Below, piece by piece: positions 32,162 through 41,800 of a stretch of DNA of 64,000 nucleotides. Where the stretch lies: positions 7,502,001-7,566,000 of the forward strand of contig NZ_CP108508.1 of NCBI RefSeq assembly GCF_035917275.1, written 5' to 3'. The translations under genes were made by a program, and so were the position numbers. Each line of letters begins with the position of its first letter. Within the stretch, counting starts at the first letter, position 1. This DNA is from Streptomyces sp. NBC_01237. Its GTDB lineage: Bacteria > Actinomycetota > Actinomycetes > Streptomycetales > Streptomycetaceae. The notes under the pieces are model-generated. The model did not search any database. It saw only the letters and a list, made by a program, of their open reading frames with translations, and was not told the DNA's origin.

Positions 32162-32450
32162 TCCCGGGCCGGCCGGTATGACGCAATCACCCAGCTCGGC
32201 AAGCGTTCCGCCCGACCCGCCCGACCCGTCCGTCCGCCTGTCCGTCCAGCCGTCCGTCTGTTTGCCAGCAAGCCGTTCGATGAGCCGTTCGATGAGCCGT
32301 TCCACGAGCCGTTCCGCAGCTCTTCCGTAAGCCGTTTCACCCGCGCCTTCTGTCAGCAGCTGTCCGCGGTGCCGTCGGCAGTACGGCACCACCGGCCCTG
32401 CTCCCCTGCCCCCTGTCCGCTCACCGGCCGCACCGCCGAGGGGATTTGTC
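32162..32450. other. Intergenic region before the sugar ABC operon
   Basis: 289 bases that should hold the ABC operon promoter. Its left part is GTCC/CCCGACC-rich simple sequence, the middle has four 12-bp tandem repeats (32270-32317, listed separately), and GGGGATTTGTC precedes the start codon. No -10/-35 pair could be assigned. Confidence 0.5.
32270..32317. repeat. Four 12-bp tandem repeats upstream of the sugar ABC operon
   Basis: Units AAGCCGTTCGAT, GAGCCGTTCGAT, GAGCCGTTCCAC and GAGCCGTTCCGC follow one another without gaps. The core GCCGTTC is constant. A further AAGCCGTTTCAC occurs at 32328-32339. They could be iterated regulator sites or simple replication slippage. Confidence 0.7.
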
Positions 32451-33998
32451 ATGGCATCACCACCACCCCTGCTCACCATGTCCGGCATCACCAAGTCATT
32501 TCCCGGCGTGCGCGCCCTCGACGGCGTGGACCTGGAAGTCCTGCCCGGTGAGGTCCACTGCCTCCTCGGCCAGAACGGCGCCGGCAAGTCCACCCTCATC
32601 AAGGTGCTGGCCGGAGCCCATCAGCCCGACGGCGGCGAGATCACCTGGCGCGGCGAGCCCGCCTCGCTGAAGTCGCCGATCACGGCGATGCGGCTCGGCA
32701 TCGCCACCATCTATCAGGAACTCGACCTGGTCGAAGGGCTCTCGGTCGCCGAGAACGTCTTCCTCGGCCATGAACCGACCACCGCCCGCTTCGTCGTCCG
32801 CACCCGCGAGGGCCGCACCGCGGCCGCCGCGCTCCTCAAGCGGCTCGGCCACCCGGAGATCGACCCCGCCCGCCCGGTCGGTGAACTCTCCGCGGCCCAG
32901 CAGCAGATCGTCTCCATGGCACGCGCGCTCTCCCACGACGTGCGGCTCATCGTGATGGACGAGCCGTCCGCCGCCCTGGACCCCGACGAGGTCGACAACC
33001 TGTTCCGTATCGTCGCCGACCTCACCGCGGACGGCGTCGCCGTCGTCTACATCTCCCACCGCCTGGAGGAGATCCGCCGGATCGGGGACCGGGTGACCGT
33101 CCTCAAGGACGGCCGGGCCGTCGCCGTCGGTCTGCCCGCGGAGTCCACCCCCACGCGCGACATCGTTGCCATGATGACCGGCCGCAATGTCGAGTACGTC
33201 TTCCCGCAGCGCTCCGGGCCCGCCGTCCAGGACGGTGCGGGGTCCGCCGCACCGGCCCTCGCGGAACCGGTGCTGAAGGTCGAAGGGCTGTCCAGGAAGG
33301 GCGAGTTCGCCCCCGTCGACCTGGAGCTCCGGCCCGGCGAGATCGTCGGGCTCGCCGGACTCGTGGGCTCCGGACGCTCCGAGATCCTGGAGACGATCTA
33401 CGGCGCCCGCAAGCCCAGCACCGGGCGCGTCACCGTGGCGGGCAAGCCGCTGCGCACCGGCAGCGTCCGCGCGGCCGTCGCCGCCGGAATCGGGCTCGCT
33501 CCCGAGGAACGCAAGGCCCAGGCCCTGCTCATGACCGAATCGGTCACCCGCAATGTCTCGGTCTCCTCGCTCTCCCGCTTCGCCCGGTCCGGCTGGATCG
33601 ACCGGGGAGCCGAGCGGCGGGCCGCGCGGAACGCCACCCGCGAGCTGTCGCTGCGGCCCGACAACCCGGACACCCTCATCCGTACCCTCTCCGGCGGCAA
33701 CCAGCAGAAGGCCGTCCTGGCCCGCTGGCTGCTGCGCGGCTGCCGGGTCCTGCTGCTGGACGAACCCACCCGCGGCGTCGACGTCGGCGCCCGCGCCGAG
33801 CTCTACGCCGTGATCCGCCGGCTGGCCGACGACGGCCTCGCCGTACTGCTCGTCTCCAGCGAAGTGCCCGAAGTACTGGGCCTCGCCGACCGGGTGCTGG
33901 TGCTCCGTGAGGGACGCGTCGTGCACACGGCGCCCGCCCAGGAGCTCGACGAGCACCGCGTACTCGACCTCGTGATGGAAGGGAGCCCGACGTCATGA
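32451..33998 (+). CDS. Sugar ABC transporter ATP-binding protein (RbsA type)
   Basis: A 515-residue double ATPase of the ribose/xylose/inositol CUT2 class, which energises sugar uptake. The first nucleotide-binding domain has Walker A GQNGAGKST, signature LSAAQQQIVSMARAL and Walker B LIVMDEPSAAL. The second has a degenerate Walker A (GLVGSGRSE) with signature LSGGNQQKAVLARWLL and LLLDEPTRGVD, the normal asymmetry of this class. Its stop overlaps the permease start (ATGA). The ROK regulator lies upstream. The substrate may be a pentose, a cyclitol such as inositol, or a related sugar. Confidence 0.95.
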   Translation: MASPPPLLTMSGITKSFPGVRALDGVDLEVLPGEVHCLLGQNGAGKSTLIKVLAGAHQPDGGEITWRGEPASLKSPITAMRLGIATIYQELDLVEGLSVAENVFLGHEPTTARFVVRTREGRTAAAALLKRLGHPEIDPARPVGELSAAQQQIVSMARALSHDVRLIVMDEPSAALDPDEVDNLFRIVADLTADGVAVVYISHRLEEIRRIGDRVTVLKDGRAVAVGLPAESTPTRDIVAMMTGRNVEYVFPQRSGPAVQDGAGSAAPALAEPVLKVEGLSRKGEFAPVDLELRPGEIVGLAGLVGSGRSEILETIYGARKPSTGRVTVAGKPLRTGSVRAAVAAGIGLAPEERKAQALLMTESVTRNVSVSSLSRFARSGWIDRGAERRAARNATRELSLRPDNPDTLIRTLSGGNQQKAVLARWLLRGCRVLLLDEPTRGVDVGARAELYAVIRRLADDGLAVLLVSSEVPEVLGLADRVLVLREGRVVHTAPAQELDEHRVLDLVMEGSPTS

Positions 33999-35047
33999 CA
34001 CAGCCCGCCCCGTCGGCGCAGCACAAGGGGACGGACCGGGGGGCCGCCACCGGCCCCTCCGCCACGCCCCCCTCGAAGGCGGGCGGCGGCCCGCGCGGAC
34101 TCGGCCTGCGCCTCGATGTCCGCAACCTGTCGCTGCTCGGTGTTCTCGTCGTCCTCGTCGCCGTCGGCGGCTTCACGGAGCCCGACGCGTTCCTGGACAC
34201 CGGGAACCTTCAGCTGATCCTGACCCAGGCGTCCGTCATCGGTGTGGTCACCGTCGGCATGACCTTCGTCATCACCAGCGGCGGCATCGACCTCTCGGTC
34301 GGGGCCATGGTCGCGCTCGCCTCCGTCTGGGCGACGACGCTGGCCACCCAGGAGTTCGGCTTCGCCGGGATCCTCTTCACCGCCGTGATCGTCGGGCTCG
34401 CCGCCGGACTCGTCAACGGAGTGCTCATCGCGTACGGCGGCATGGTGCCGTTCATCGCGACCCTGGCCATGCTCGCCTCGGCCCGCGGGCTCGCGCTCCA
34501 GATCACCGACGGCAAGACACAGATCGTCACCGTCCCCTCGGTCCTGGACCTCGGTCTGCCCGACTCCTACATCCTCGGGATACCGCCCCTGGTCCTGATG
34601 TTCGCCGCGGTCACCCTCGTCGGCTGGCTGGTCCTGAACCGGACCACGTTCGGACGCCGTACGGTCGCGGTCGGCGGCAACGCGGAGGCGGCCCGGCTCG
34701 CCGGAATCGACGTACGCCGCCAGCGCCTCTACCTCTATCTGGTCTCCGGGCTGTGCTGCGGCATCGCCGCCTTCATGCTGATCATCCTGGCCGGTTCCGG
34801 GCAGAACACCAACGGAAACCTCTACGAACTCGACGCCATCGCCGCGGCGATCATCGGCGGCACTCTCCTCACCGGCGGCCGGGGCACCATCATCGGTTCC
34901 GTACTCGGCGTCCTCGTCTTCACCACGATCACCAACATCTTCGCGCTCAACAACCTCCAGAGCGACGTCCAGCAGATCGCCAAGGGCGCGATCATCGTCG
35001 CCGCCGTCCTCATCCAGCGCCGCACCCTGCGCCACGGCGAGACCTGA
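33995..35047 (+). CDS. Sugar ABC transporter permease (RbsC type)
   Basis: A 350-residue permease of the CUT2 sugar transporters with about ten membrane segments. TFVITSGGIDLSVGAMVALAS and the coupling region NAEAARLAGIDVRR match the family. The later segment DAIAAAIIGGTLLTGGRGTI is also typical. A 45-residue Ser/Pro/Gly-rich cytoplasmic N-terminus precedes TM1. Translation is coupled to the ATPase gene by an ATGA overlap. It presumably forms a homodimeric channel used by the binding protein encoded next. Confidence 0.95.
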   Translation: MTQPAPSAQHKGTDRGAATGPSATPPSKAGGGPRGLGLRLDVRNLSLLGVLVVLVAVGGFTEPDAFLDTGNLQLILTQASVIGVVTVGMTFVITSGGIDLSVGAMVALASVWATTLATQEFGFAGILFTAVIVGLAAGLVNGVLIAYGGMVPFIATLAMLASARGLALQITDGKTQIVTVPSVLDLGLPDSYILGIPPLVLMFAAVTLVGWLVLNRTTFGRRTVAVGGNAEAARLAGIDVRRQRLYLYLVSGLCCGIAAFMLIILAGSGQNTNGNLYELDAIAAAIIGGTLLTGGRGTIIGSVLGVLVFTTITNIFALNNLQSDVQQIAKGAIIVAAVLIQRRTLRHGET

Positions 35048-35154
35048 GCCGAACACCGTTTCCCACGGCGGCGCCCACCGCCGCACCGCACCGCACCACC
35101 CCGCTTCCCCCTGCTGTTCCGTATGCCACGCACCGGATGAAGGGTTTGACAGCC

Positions 35155-36192
35155 ATGCCAGAAACCAGTCGCAGAGGACTGCTGTTCGGCACCGCGGCCG
35201 TATCCGCGGGAGCTCTCCTCACCGCCTGCACCAGCAATGAACCGAAGAAGAGCGAAACCGTCGCGACCAACCAGCCGGCCGCCGACGACAAGCCGGGCAA
35301 GCCCGTCACCATCGGCTACGCCGGCCCGCAGGCCGACCACGGCTGGCTCAACGCGATCAACGTGAACGCCAAGTCGCGTGCGGAGAAGTACTCGGAGGTG
35401 ACCCTGGAGATCACCGAGGGCTCCAACGACACCGCCGCCCAGATCGGCCAGGTCAAGACCCTCATCAACAAGAAGGTCGACGTCCTCGTCATCCTCCCCG
35501 CCGACGGCAAGGCGCTCACCCAGGTGGGCCTGGAAGCCATGAGGGCGGGCATCCCCGTCGTCAACCTGGACCGCATCTTCGCCTCCCCGCAGGCGTACCG
35601 CTGCTGGGTCGGCGGCGACAACTACGGCATGGGCCTCAACGCCGGTCACTACATCGGCGAACAGCTCAAGGACAAGCCGAACGCCAAGGTCGTCGAACTG
35701 GCGGGCATCGACAACCTGGAGCTCACCAAGCAGCGCAGCCAGGGCTTCGCCGACGCCCTGAAGAACTACTCCAACATCAAGCTGGTGGCCCGTCAGGCCG
35801 CCGACTTCACCGTCGAGTCGGGTCAGGCCAAGATGGCCCAACTCCTCCAGGCACAGAAGCAGTTCGACGCCCTGTGGAACCACGACGACGACCAGGGCGT
35901 CGGCGCGCTGCGCGCCATCCAGCAGGCCGGCCGCGACGAGTTCATGATGGTCGGCGGCGCCGGGGCCAAGTCCGCGATGGACGCCATCAAGGCCGGCAAC
36001 AGCGTCCTGAAGGCCACCGTCCTCTACCCGCCGACGATGGCCGCGTCCGCCATCGACCTGGCGCGCGCCCTGGGCCAGGGCAAGGGCGTCGGGGGACTGG
36101 CCGAGATGGAGATCCCGACCTCCCTGACGCTCTACTCGGCCGTCGTCACCAAGGAGAACGTCGACCAGTACCTGCCGACGGGCTTCAGCTGA
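35155..36192 (+). CDS. Sugar ABC transporter substrate-binding lipoprotein
   Basis: A 345-residue periplasmic-binding-protein type I lipoprotein. The signal sequence has a twin arginine (SRRGLL, residues 5-10) and a lipobox LTAC with the lipid-bearing Cys25, so Tat export followed by lipid anchoring is expected. The mature part (VTIGYAGPQADHGWLNAINV, VDVLVILPADGKAL, GIPVVNLDR) follows the ribose/inositol-binding pattern. ATG 35155 is preferred since the twin-arginine lies close behind it; an in-frame ATG at 35137 is possible. It is the third gene of the uptake operon, 107 bases after the permease, and sets the specificity. Confidence 0.95.
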   Translation: MPETSRRGLLFGTAAVSAGALLTACTSNEPKKSETVATNQPAADDKPGKPVTIGYAGPQADHGWLNAINVNAKSRAEKYSEVTLEITEGSNDTAAQIGQVKTLINKKVDVLVILPADGKALTQVGLEAMRAGIPVVNLDRIFASPQAYRCWVGGDNYGMGLNAGHYIGEQLKDKPNAKVVELAGIDNLELTKQRSQGFADALKNYSNIKLVARQAADFTVESGQAKMAQLLQAQKQFDALWNHDDDQGVGALRAIQQAGRDEFMMVGGAGAKSAMDAIKAGNSVLKATVLYPPTMAASAIDLARALGQGKGVGGLAEMEIPTSLTLYSAVVTKENVDQYLPTGFS

Positions 36193-36239
36193 CAGAGCCC
36201 CACCGCCGCCACCGAACCACCGACGAGGAGGAAGCCCGT

Positions 36240-37463
36240 ATGGCCCGTAGGGAAGAGACGGAGCAGGAGGCCGCAGCGCCGCCGCAGCAGCCGCCGACGC
36301 TCGGGGTCGGCATGGTCGGATACGCGTTCATGGGAGCCGCCCACTCACAGGGGTGGCGCACCGCGGGACACGTCTTCGACCTGCCGATGAGACCCGCTCT
36401 CGCCGCGATCTGCGGACGCGACCGTACGGCGGTCGACGCCGCCGCGGCCCGGCACGGCTGGGCGGCGGCGGAGACCGACTGGCGGGCGCTGATCGCCCGG
36501 GACGATGTGCAGCTGGTCGACATCTGCACCCCCGGCGACAGCCATGCGGAGATCGCCATCGCCGCCCTCGAAGCCGGCAAGCACGTGCTGTGCGAGAAAC
36601 CGCTGGCCAACACCGTCGCGGAGGCGGAGGCGATGACCCGGGCCGCGGAGCGCGCCGCGGCCCGCGGTCAGGTGGCGATCGTGGGCTTCAACTACCGCAA
36701 GGTGCCCGCGATCACCTACGCGCGCAAACTGATCGCCGACGGAAGGCTCGGCACCCTGCGCCACGTGCGGGCCACCTATCTCCAGGACTGGCTGGTGGAC
36801 CCGAAGTCGCCGCTCACCTGGCGGCTCAAGCGTGAGCACGCCGGGTCCGGGGCGCTGGGCGACCTCGGGGCGCACATCGTCGACCTCGCCCAGTACCTGT
36901 CGGGGGAGCTGCTGGTCGGAGTGTCGGCCGTCAGCGAGACGTTCGTACGGCAGCGGCCGCTGCTCGCCGGTGCCCCCTCCGGGCTCTCCGGGGCCGCGGA
37001 CACGGCCGGGCACGGGGCGGTGACGGTGGACGACGCGGCGCTGTTCACCGGCAGGCTCGCCTCCGGGGCGCTGGCCTCCTTCGAGGCGACCCGGATGGCG
37101 GCGGGCCGCAAGAACGCGCTGCGGCTGGAGATCAACGGGGAACTGGGCTCGCTCGCCTTCGATCTGGAGCGGCTCAACGAACTGTCCTTCCACGACCACA
37201 CCGAACCGGCCACCACGGCGGGGTTCCGGCGCATCCTCGTCACCGAACCCGAGCACCCCTACCTGGAGGCGTGGTGGCCGCCGGGCCACGCTCTCGGCTA
37301 CGAGCACACCTTCGTCCACCAGGCCCGGGACGTGGTCCGCACGATCGCCACCGGATCGGCCCCGGTGCCGTCCTTCGCCGACGGACTCCAGGTGCAACGG
37401 GTGCTCGCGGCGGTCGAGGAAAGCGCCGAGAAGAACTCCGTACACACTCCCGTCCCGTTCTAG
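36240..37463 (+). CDS. Gfo/Idh/MocA family oxidoreductase
   Basis: A 407-residue NAD(P)-dependent dehydrogenase. The Rossmann motif is GVGMVGYAFMGAAHSQG (about 21-37); the catalytic-lysine motif is CEKPLA. GAGALGDLGAHIVDLAQYL-type sequence (here GSGALGDLGAHIVD) marks the substrate-side histidine. Family members oxidise sugars or cyclitols, for example inositol or 1,5-anhydro-sugars, often to 3-keto forms. The position right after a CUT2 uptake system and before a sugar isomerase suggests it starts catabolism of the imported compound. The ATG at 36240 follows GAGGAGGAAG. An Ala/Gly-rich insertion lies near residues 240-265. Confidence 0.93.
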   Translation: MARREETEQEAAAPPQQPPTLGVGMVGYAFMGAAHSQGWRTAGHVFDLPMRPALAAICGRDRTAVDAAAARHGWAAAETDWRALIARDDVQLVDICTPGDSHAEIAIAALEAGKHVLCEKPLANTVAEAEAMTRAAERAAARGQVAIVGFNYRKVPAITYARKLIADGRLGTLRHVRATYLQDWLVDPKSPLTWRLKREHAGSGALGDLGAHIVDLAQYLSGELLVGVSAVSETFVRQRPLLAGAPSGLSGAADTAGHGAVTVDDAALFTGRLASGALASFEATRMAAGRKNALRLEINGELGSLAFDLERLNELSFHDHTEPATTAGFRRILVTEPEHPYLEAWWPPGHALGYEHTFVHQARDVVRTIATGSAPVPSFADGLQVQRVLAAVEESAEKNSVHTPVPF

Positions 37464-37478
37464 GAGGTTCCGCGCCCC

Positions 37479-38483
37479 ATGCCCCGACCCTTCACTCTCT
37501 TCACCGGCCAGTGGGCAGACCTTCCGCTGGAGGAGGTCTGCCGGCACGCCCGGGACTTCGGTTACGACGGACTCGAACTCGCCTGCTGGGGCGACCACTT
37601 CGAGGTCGACCGGGCCCTGTCCGAGCCCGGCTACCTGGACGGGCGGCGGCAGCTGCTCGACAAGTACGGGCTCAGCTGCTTCGCCATCTCCAACCACCTG
37701 GTCGGGCAGGCGGTCTGCGACAACCCGATCGACGAACGGCACCAGGCGATCCTGCCCGCCCGCATCTGGGGCGACGGCGAACCCGAAGGCGTACGCCGGC
37801 GGGCCGCCGAGGAGATCAAGGACACCGCGCGAGCGGCGGCGGCGTTCGGGGTGCGGACGGTCATCGGCTTCACCGGCTCCTCGATCTGGCACCTGGTCGC
37901 CATGTTCCCGCCGGTCCCGCCGCACATGATCGAGCGGGGCTACGAGGACTTCGCGGAGCGCTGGAACCCGATCCTCGACGTCTTCGACGCGGAGGGGGTG
38001 CGCTTCGCCCACGAGGTGCACCCCAGCGAGATCGCGTACGACTACTGGACCACGCACCGGGCCCTGGAGGCCGTCGGCCACCGTCCGGCGTTCGGGCTGA
38101 ACTTCGACCCGAGCCACTTCGTCTGGCAGGACCTCGACCCGGTCGGATTCCTGTACGACTTCCGGGACCGGATCTACCACGTGGACTGCAAGGAGGCCCG
38201 CAAGCGCCTCGACGGACGAAACGGGCGGCTCGGCTCGCACCTGCCCTGGGGCGATCCCCGGCGCGGCTGGGACTTCGTCTCGGCCGGGCACGGCGACGTG
38301 CCGTGGGAGGACGTCTTCCGGATGCTCCGGTCCATCGGCTACGACGGGCCCGTCTCCGTCGAGTGGGAGGACGCCGGCATGGACCGGCTGACCGGTGCGC
38401 CGGAAGCGCTTGCCTCACTGAAGCGGTTCGATTTCGACCCGCCGTCGGCCTCCTTCGACGCGGCGTTCGGCGGCAACGGCTGA
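37479..38483 (+). CDS. Sugar phosphate isomerase/epimerase (AP endonuclease 2-type TIM barrel)
   Basis: A 334-residue xylose-isomerase-like TIM barrel, the family of IolE/IolI and keto-sugar epimerases. Metal ligands expected for the family are visible in [14 protein letters not shown] (Glu), [11 protein letters not shown] (Asp/His), YHVDCKEA (Asp/His) and [11 protein letters not shown] (Glu). It starts 16 bases after the dehydrogenase stop with TAGGAGG in the gap, so the two are in one operon. It most likely isomerises or dehydrates the keto-sugar made by the dehydrogenase. A strong terminator follows. Confidence 0.92.
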   Translation: MPRPFTLFTGQWADLPLEEVCRHARDFGYDGLELACWGDHFEVDRALSEPGYLDGRRQLLDKYGLSCFAISNHLVGQAVCDNPIDERHQAILPARIWGDGEPEGVRRRAAEEIKDTARAAAAFGVRTVIGFTGSSIWHLVAMFPPVPPHMIERGYEDFAERWNPILDVFDAEGVRFAHEVHPSEIAYDYWTTHRALEAVGHRPAFGLNFDPSHFVWQDLDPVGFLYDFRDRIYHVDCKEARKRLDGRNGRLGSHLPWGDPRRGWDFVSAGHGDVPWEDVFRMLRSIGYDGPVSVEWEDAGMDRLTGAPEALASLKRFDFDPPSASFDAAFGGNG

Positions 38484-38818
38484 CCCGTCCCCGAGCGCTC
38501 CACCCCGCCGAGAACCAGCAGGTCACGGGGTGGAGCGCTCGGGGGACCCTGCCCGTACAACCCGGCGGCACACCCGCCACCGGGTCGGTCCGGGCTGCCC
38601 GGACGGCGCTTTGTCCTGACGCGGGAAGAAGGTCGACTTCACTCCTGCACAAGGGCTTTCCGTCCGGGAAGAACAGGTCTACCGTCCCCAACGTGTACAC
38701 CACATGACTCGCGTCACCGGGGCCCCGCCAGGTTCCGGATGACGAGCGCGCGGCAGTCCCCGCGCGGCACGGCAAGGCACCACCCGCCCGTACAACCGGC
38801 ACTCTCCGGAGGACATTC
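38484..38818. other. Intergenic region between the sugar-uptake operon and the ThuA-type gene
   Basis: 335 bases holding the terminator of the upstream operon (38489-38544) and, from about 38610, the promoter side of the next gene. AAGGTCGACTTC around 38630 is a short palindrome. GGAGG at 38808-38812 is the ribosome site of the next gene. No -10/-35 pair was assigned with confidence. Confidence 0.5.
38489..38544. terminator. Strong terminator after the sugar isomerase gene
   Basis: A perfect 19-bp stem: 38489-38507 (CCCCGAGCGCTCCACCCCG) pairs with 38526-38544 around an 18-base loop, six bases after the stop codon. It closes the ABC/dehydrogenase/isomerase operon. Confidence 0.85.
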
Positions 38819-41800
38819 GTGCACCGAACCAGAAAGCGGCTCCGCGTACACAAAACCCTCGCCCTGTTCACCGGCGGACTCCTCGCCGCCGCGACGCTCA
38901 CCCTGAGCTCCGCGCCGGGGGCCATCGCCGACCCGGCCGCGCAGGCCGCGCAGGACGCCGCGGCGGAGGACTTCCAGCAGGTCACCCTCGCCAAGGGGGC
39001 CGCCGAGACCGGCGAGCCCATGTCGCTCGCCGTCCTCCCGGACCGCAGCGTGCTGCACACCTCGCGCAGCGGCGAGCTGCGGATCACCGACAGCGCCGGC
39101 AACACCCGGATATCCGGCACCCTCCCGGTGTACTCGCACGACGAGGAAGGGCTCCAGGGGGTCGGCGTCGACCCGGACTTCGCCGAGAACCGGGCGATCT
39201 ACCTCTTCTACGCGCCCCCGCTCAGCACCCCCGCCGGCGACGCCCCGGAGAACGGGACCGCCGCGGACTTCGCCAAGTTCGACGGTGTGAACCGGCTCTC
39301 CCGGTTCGTCCTCAAGGCCGACGGCACCCTCGACACCGCCAGCGAGAAGAAGGTCCTCGACGTTCCCACCTCGCGCGGCATGTGCTGCCACGTCGGCGGC
39401 GACATGGACTTCGACGCGCAGGGCAACCTGTATCTGTCGACGGGTGACGACTCCAACCCCTTCGCCTCCGACGGCTTCACGCCGATCGATGACCGGCCCG
39501 ACCGCAACCCGGCGTTCGACGCCCGCCGCACCTCCGGCAACACCAACGACCTGCGCGGCAAGATCCTGCGCATCAAGGTCGCCGACGACGGGACGTACAC
39601 CGTTCCCGACGGCAACCTGTTCGCCCCGGGCACCGCGAAGACCCGCCCCGAGATCTACGCGATGGGCTTCCGCAACCCGTTCCGCTTCACCGTCGACAAG
39701 CCCACCGGCATCGTCTACGTCGGCGACTACGGCCCCGACGCGGGTGCCGCCGACCCCAAGCGCGGACCGTCCGGACAGGTCGAGTTCGCCCGGGTGACGA
39801 AGGCCGGGAACTTCGGCTGGCCCTTCTGCGTGGGCGACAACAAGCCCTACGTCGACTACGACTTCGGGACGAAGACCTCGGGTGCGGCCTTCGACTGCGC
39901 CGCTCCGAAGAACGAGTCGGCGCACAACACCGGACTCGTCGACCTGCCTCCGGCCCAGCCCGCCTGGATTCCGTACGACGGCGGCTCCCTGCCCGAGTTC
40001 GGCACCGGCTCCGAGTCCCCGATGGGCGGCCCGGTCTACCGCTACGACGCGGCCCTCGACTCGCCGGTGAAGTTCCCCGAGGCGTACGACGGAGACTTCT
40101 TCGCCGGAGAGTTCGGCCGGAAGTGGATCAAGCGCATCGAGCAGGACGGGGAAGGCGCCGTCCAGTCCATCAACGACATCCCGTGGACCGGCACGCAGAT
40201 CATGGACATGGCCTTCGGCCCGGACGGTGCGCTGTACGTCCTCGACTACGGCCTGGCCTGGTTCGGCGGCGACGAGAACTCCGCGCTCTACCGCATCGAG
40301 AACGCCACCGGAGGGCGCTCACCCGTCGCCGAGGCAGCGGTGAACAAGACCTCGGGCACCGCACCGCTGAAGGCGAAGTTCTCCTCGGCGGGCACCGCCG
40401 ACGGTGACGGCGACGCGCTCACATACGCCTGGGACTTCGGCGACGGCGGAAAGTCCACGGCCGCCAACCCCTCGTACACGTACAAGAAGAACGGTACGTA
40501 CACGGCGACCCTCACCGCCAAGGACCCCACGGGCCGCACCGGCTCGGCCAGCGTCCATGTGACCGTCGGCAACACCGCGCCGAGCGTGGACCTCGTCTTC
40601 CCCTCGGACGGCCAGCAGTTCGAGTTCGGTGACGCGGTGCCGTTCAAGGTCGACGTCAGTGACCCCGAGGACGGGGCCATCGACTGCACCAAGGTCGAGG
40701 TCAAGTTCACGCTCGGCCACGACAGCCACGGCCATGACATCACCACCGAGCACGGCTGCGAAGGCACCATCAAGACCGCGATGGAGGGCGGGCACGACCC
40801 CAACGCCAACATCTACGGCGGCATCTCGGCCTCCTACACCGACGGCGGGGGCGGCGGCCAGGCCGCGCTGACCGGCCGCGACCAGGCACAGCTCCAGCCC
40901 AAGCACCGTCAGGCCGAGCACTTCGGCGACTCGTCGGGCGTCAAGATCTACGACAAGGCGAGCGCCCGCGGCGGCAAGACCGTCGGTGACATCAACAACG
41001 ACGACTGGATCTCCTTCAAGCCGTACATCCTCGCCGGGTCCACCAAGCTCACGGCCCGGGTGTCCTCCGACGGCGCGGGAGGCTTCCTGGAGGTACGCGC
41101 CGGATCGGCCACCGGCAAGATCCTCGGCTCCGCACCCGTACCGGTGACCGGCGGCTGGGACACCTTCCAGGACATCGACGTACCCCTGCGCGGGGCGCCC
41201 AAGAAGGCCACCGAACTCTTCCTGGTCTTCAAGGGCGGTGACGGCGCGCTCTACGACGTCGACGACTTCGAACTCTCCAACAGCCCCGTGGACAGGACCG
41301 CCAAGCGCATCCTGGTCTTCTCCAAGACCGGTGGCTTCCGCCACGACTCGATCCCGGCCGGCATCACCGCCCTGAAGGAACTGGGCAAGGACACCAACAT
41401 CACCGTCGACTCCACCGAGGCGGCCGGCCAGTTCACCACCAGCAACCTGGCGCGCTACGACGCCGTCGTCTTCCTCTCCACCACCGGTGACGTCCTCAAC
41501 GCCGAACAGCAGAAGGCGTTCGAGAACTACGTGGCGGGCGGAGGCGGCTACATGGGCGTCCACGCCGCCGCCGACACCGAGTACGACTGGGAGTTCTACG
41601 GCGGCCTGGTCGGCGCCTACTTCTCCTCGCACCCGCAGATCCAGCCCGCGACCGTCCGCGTCGAGGACCACGACCACCCGGCCACCGCCCATCTGGACGA
41701 GGCCTGGGACCGCACCGACGAGTGGTACAACTACCGCACCAACCCGCGCGACAAGGCCAACGTCCTCGCCACCCTGGACGAGACCACCTACACCGGCGGC

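Noticed and set aside
32270..32317. CRISPR-like array
   Set aside because: The 12-bp units are directly adjacent without spacers and there are no cas genes.
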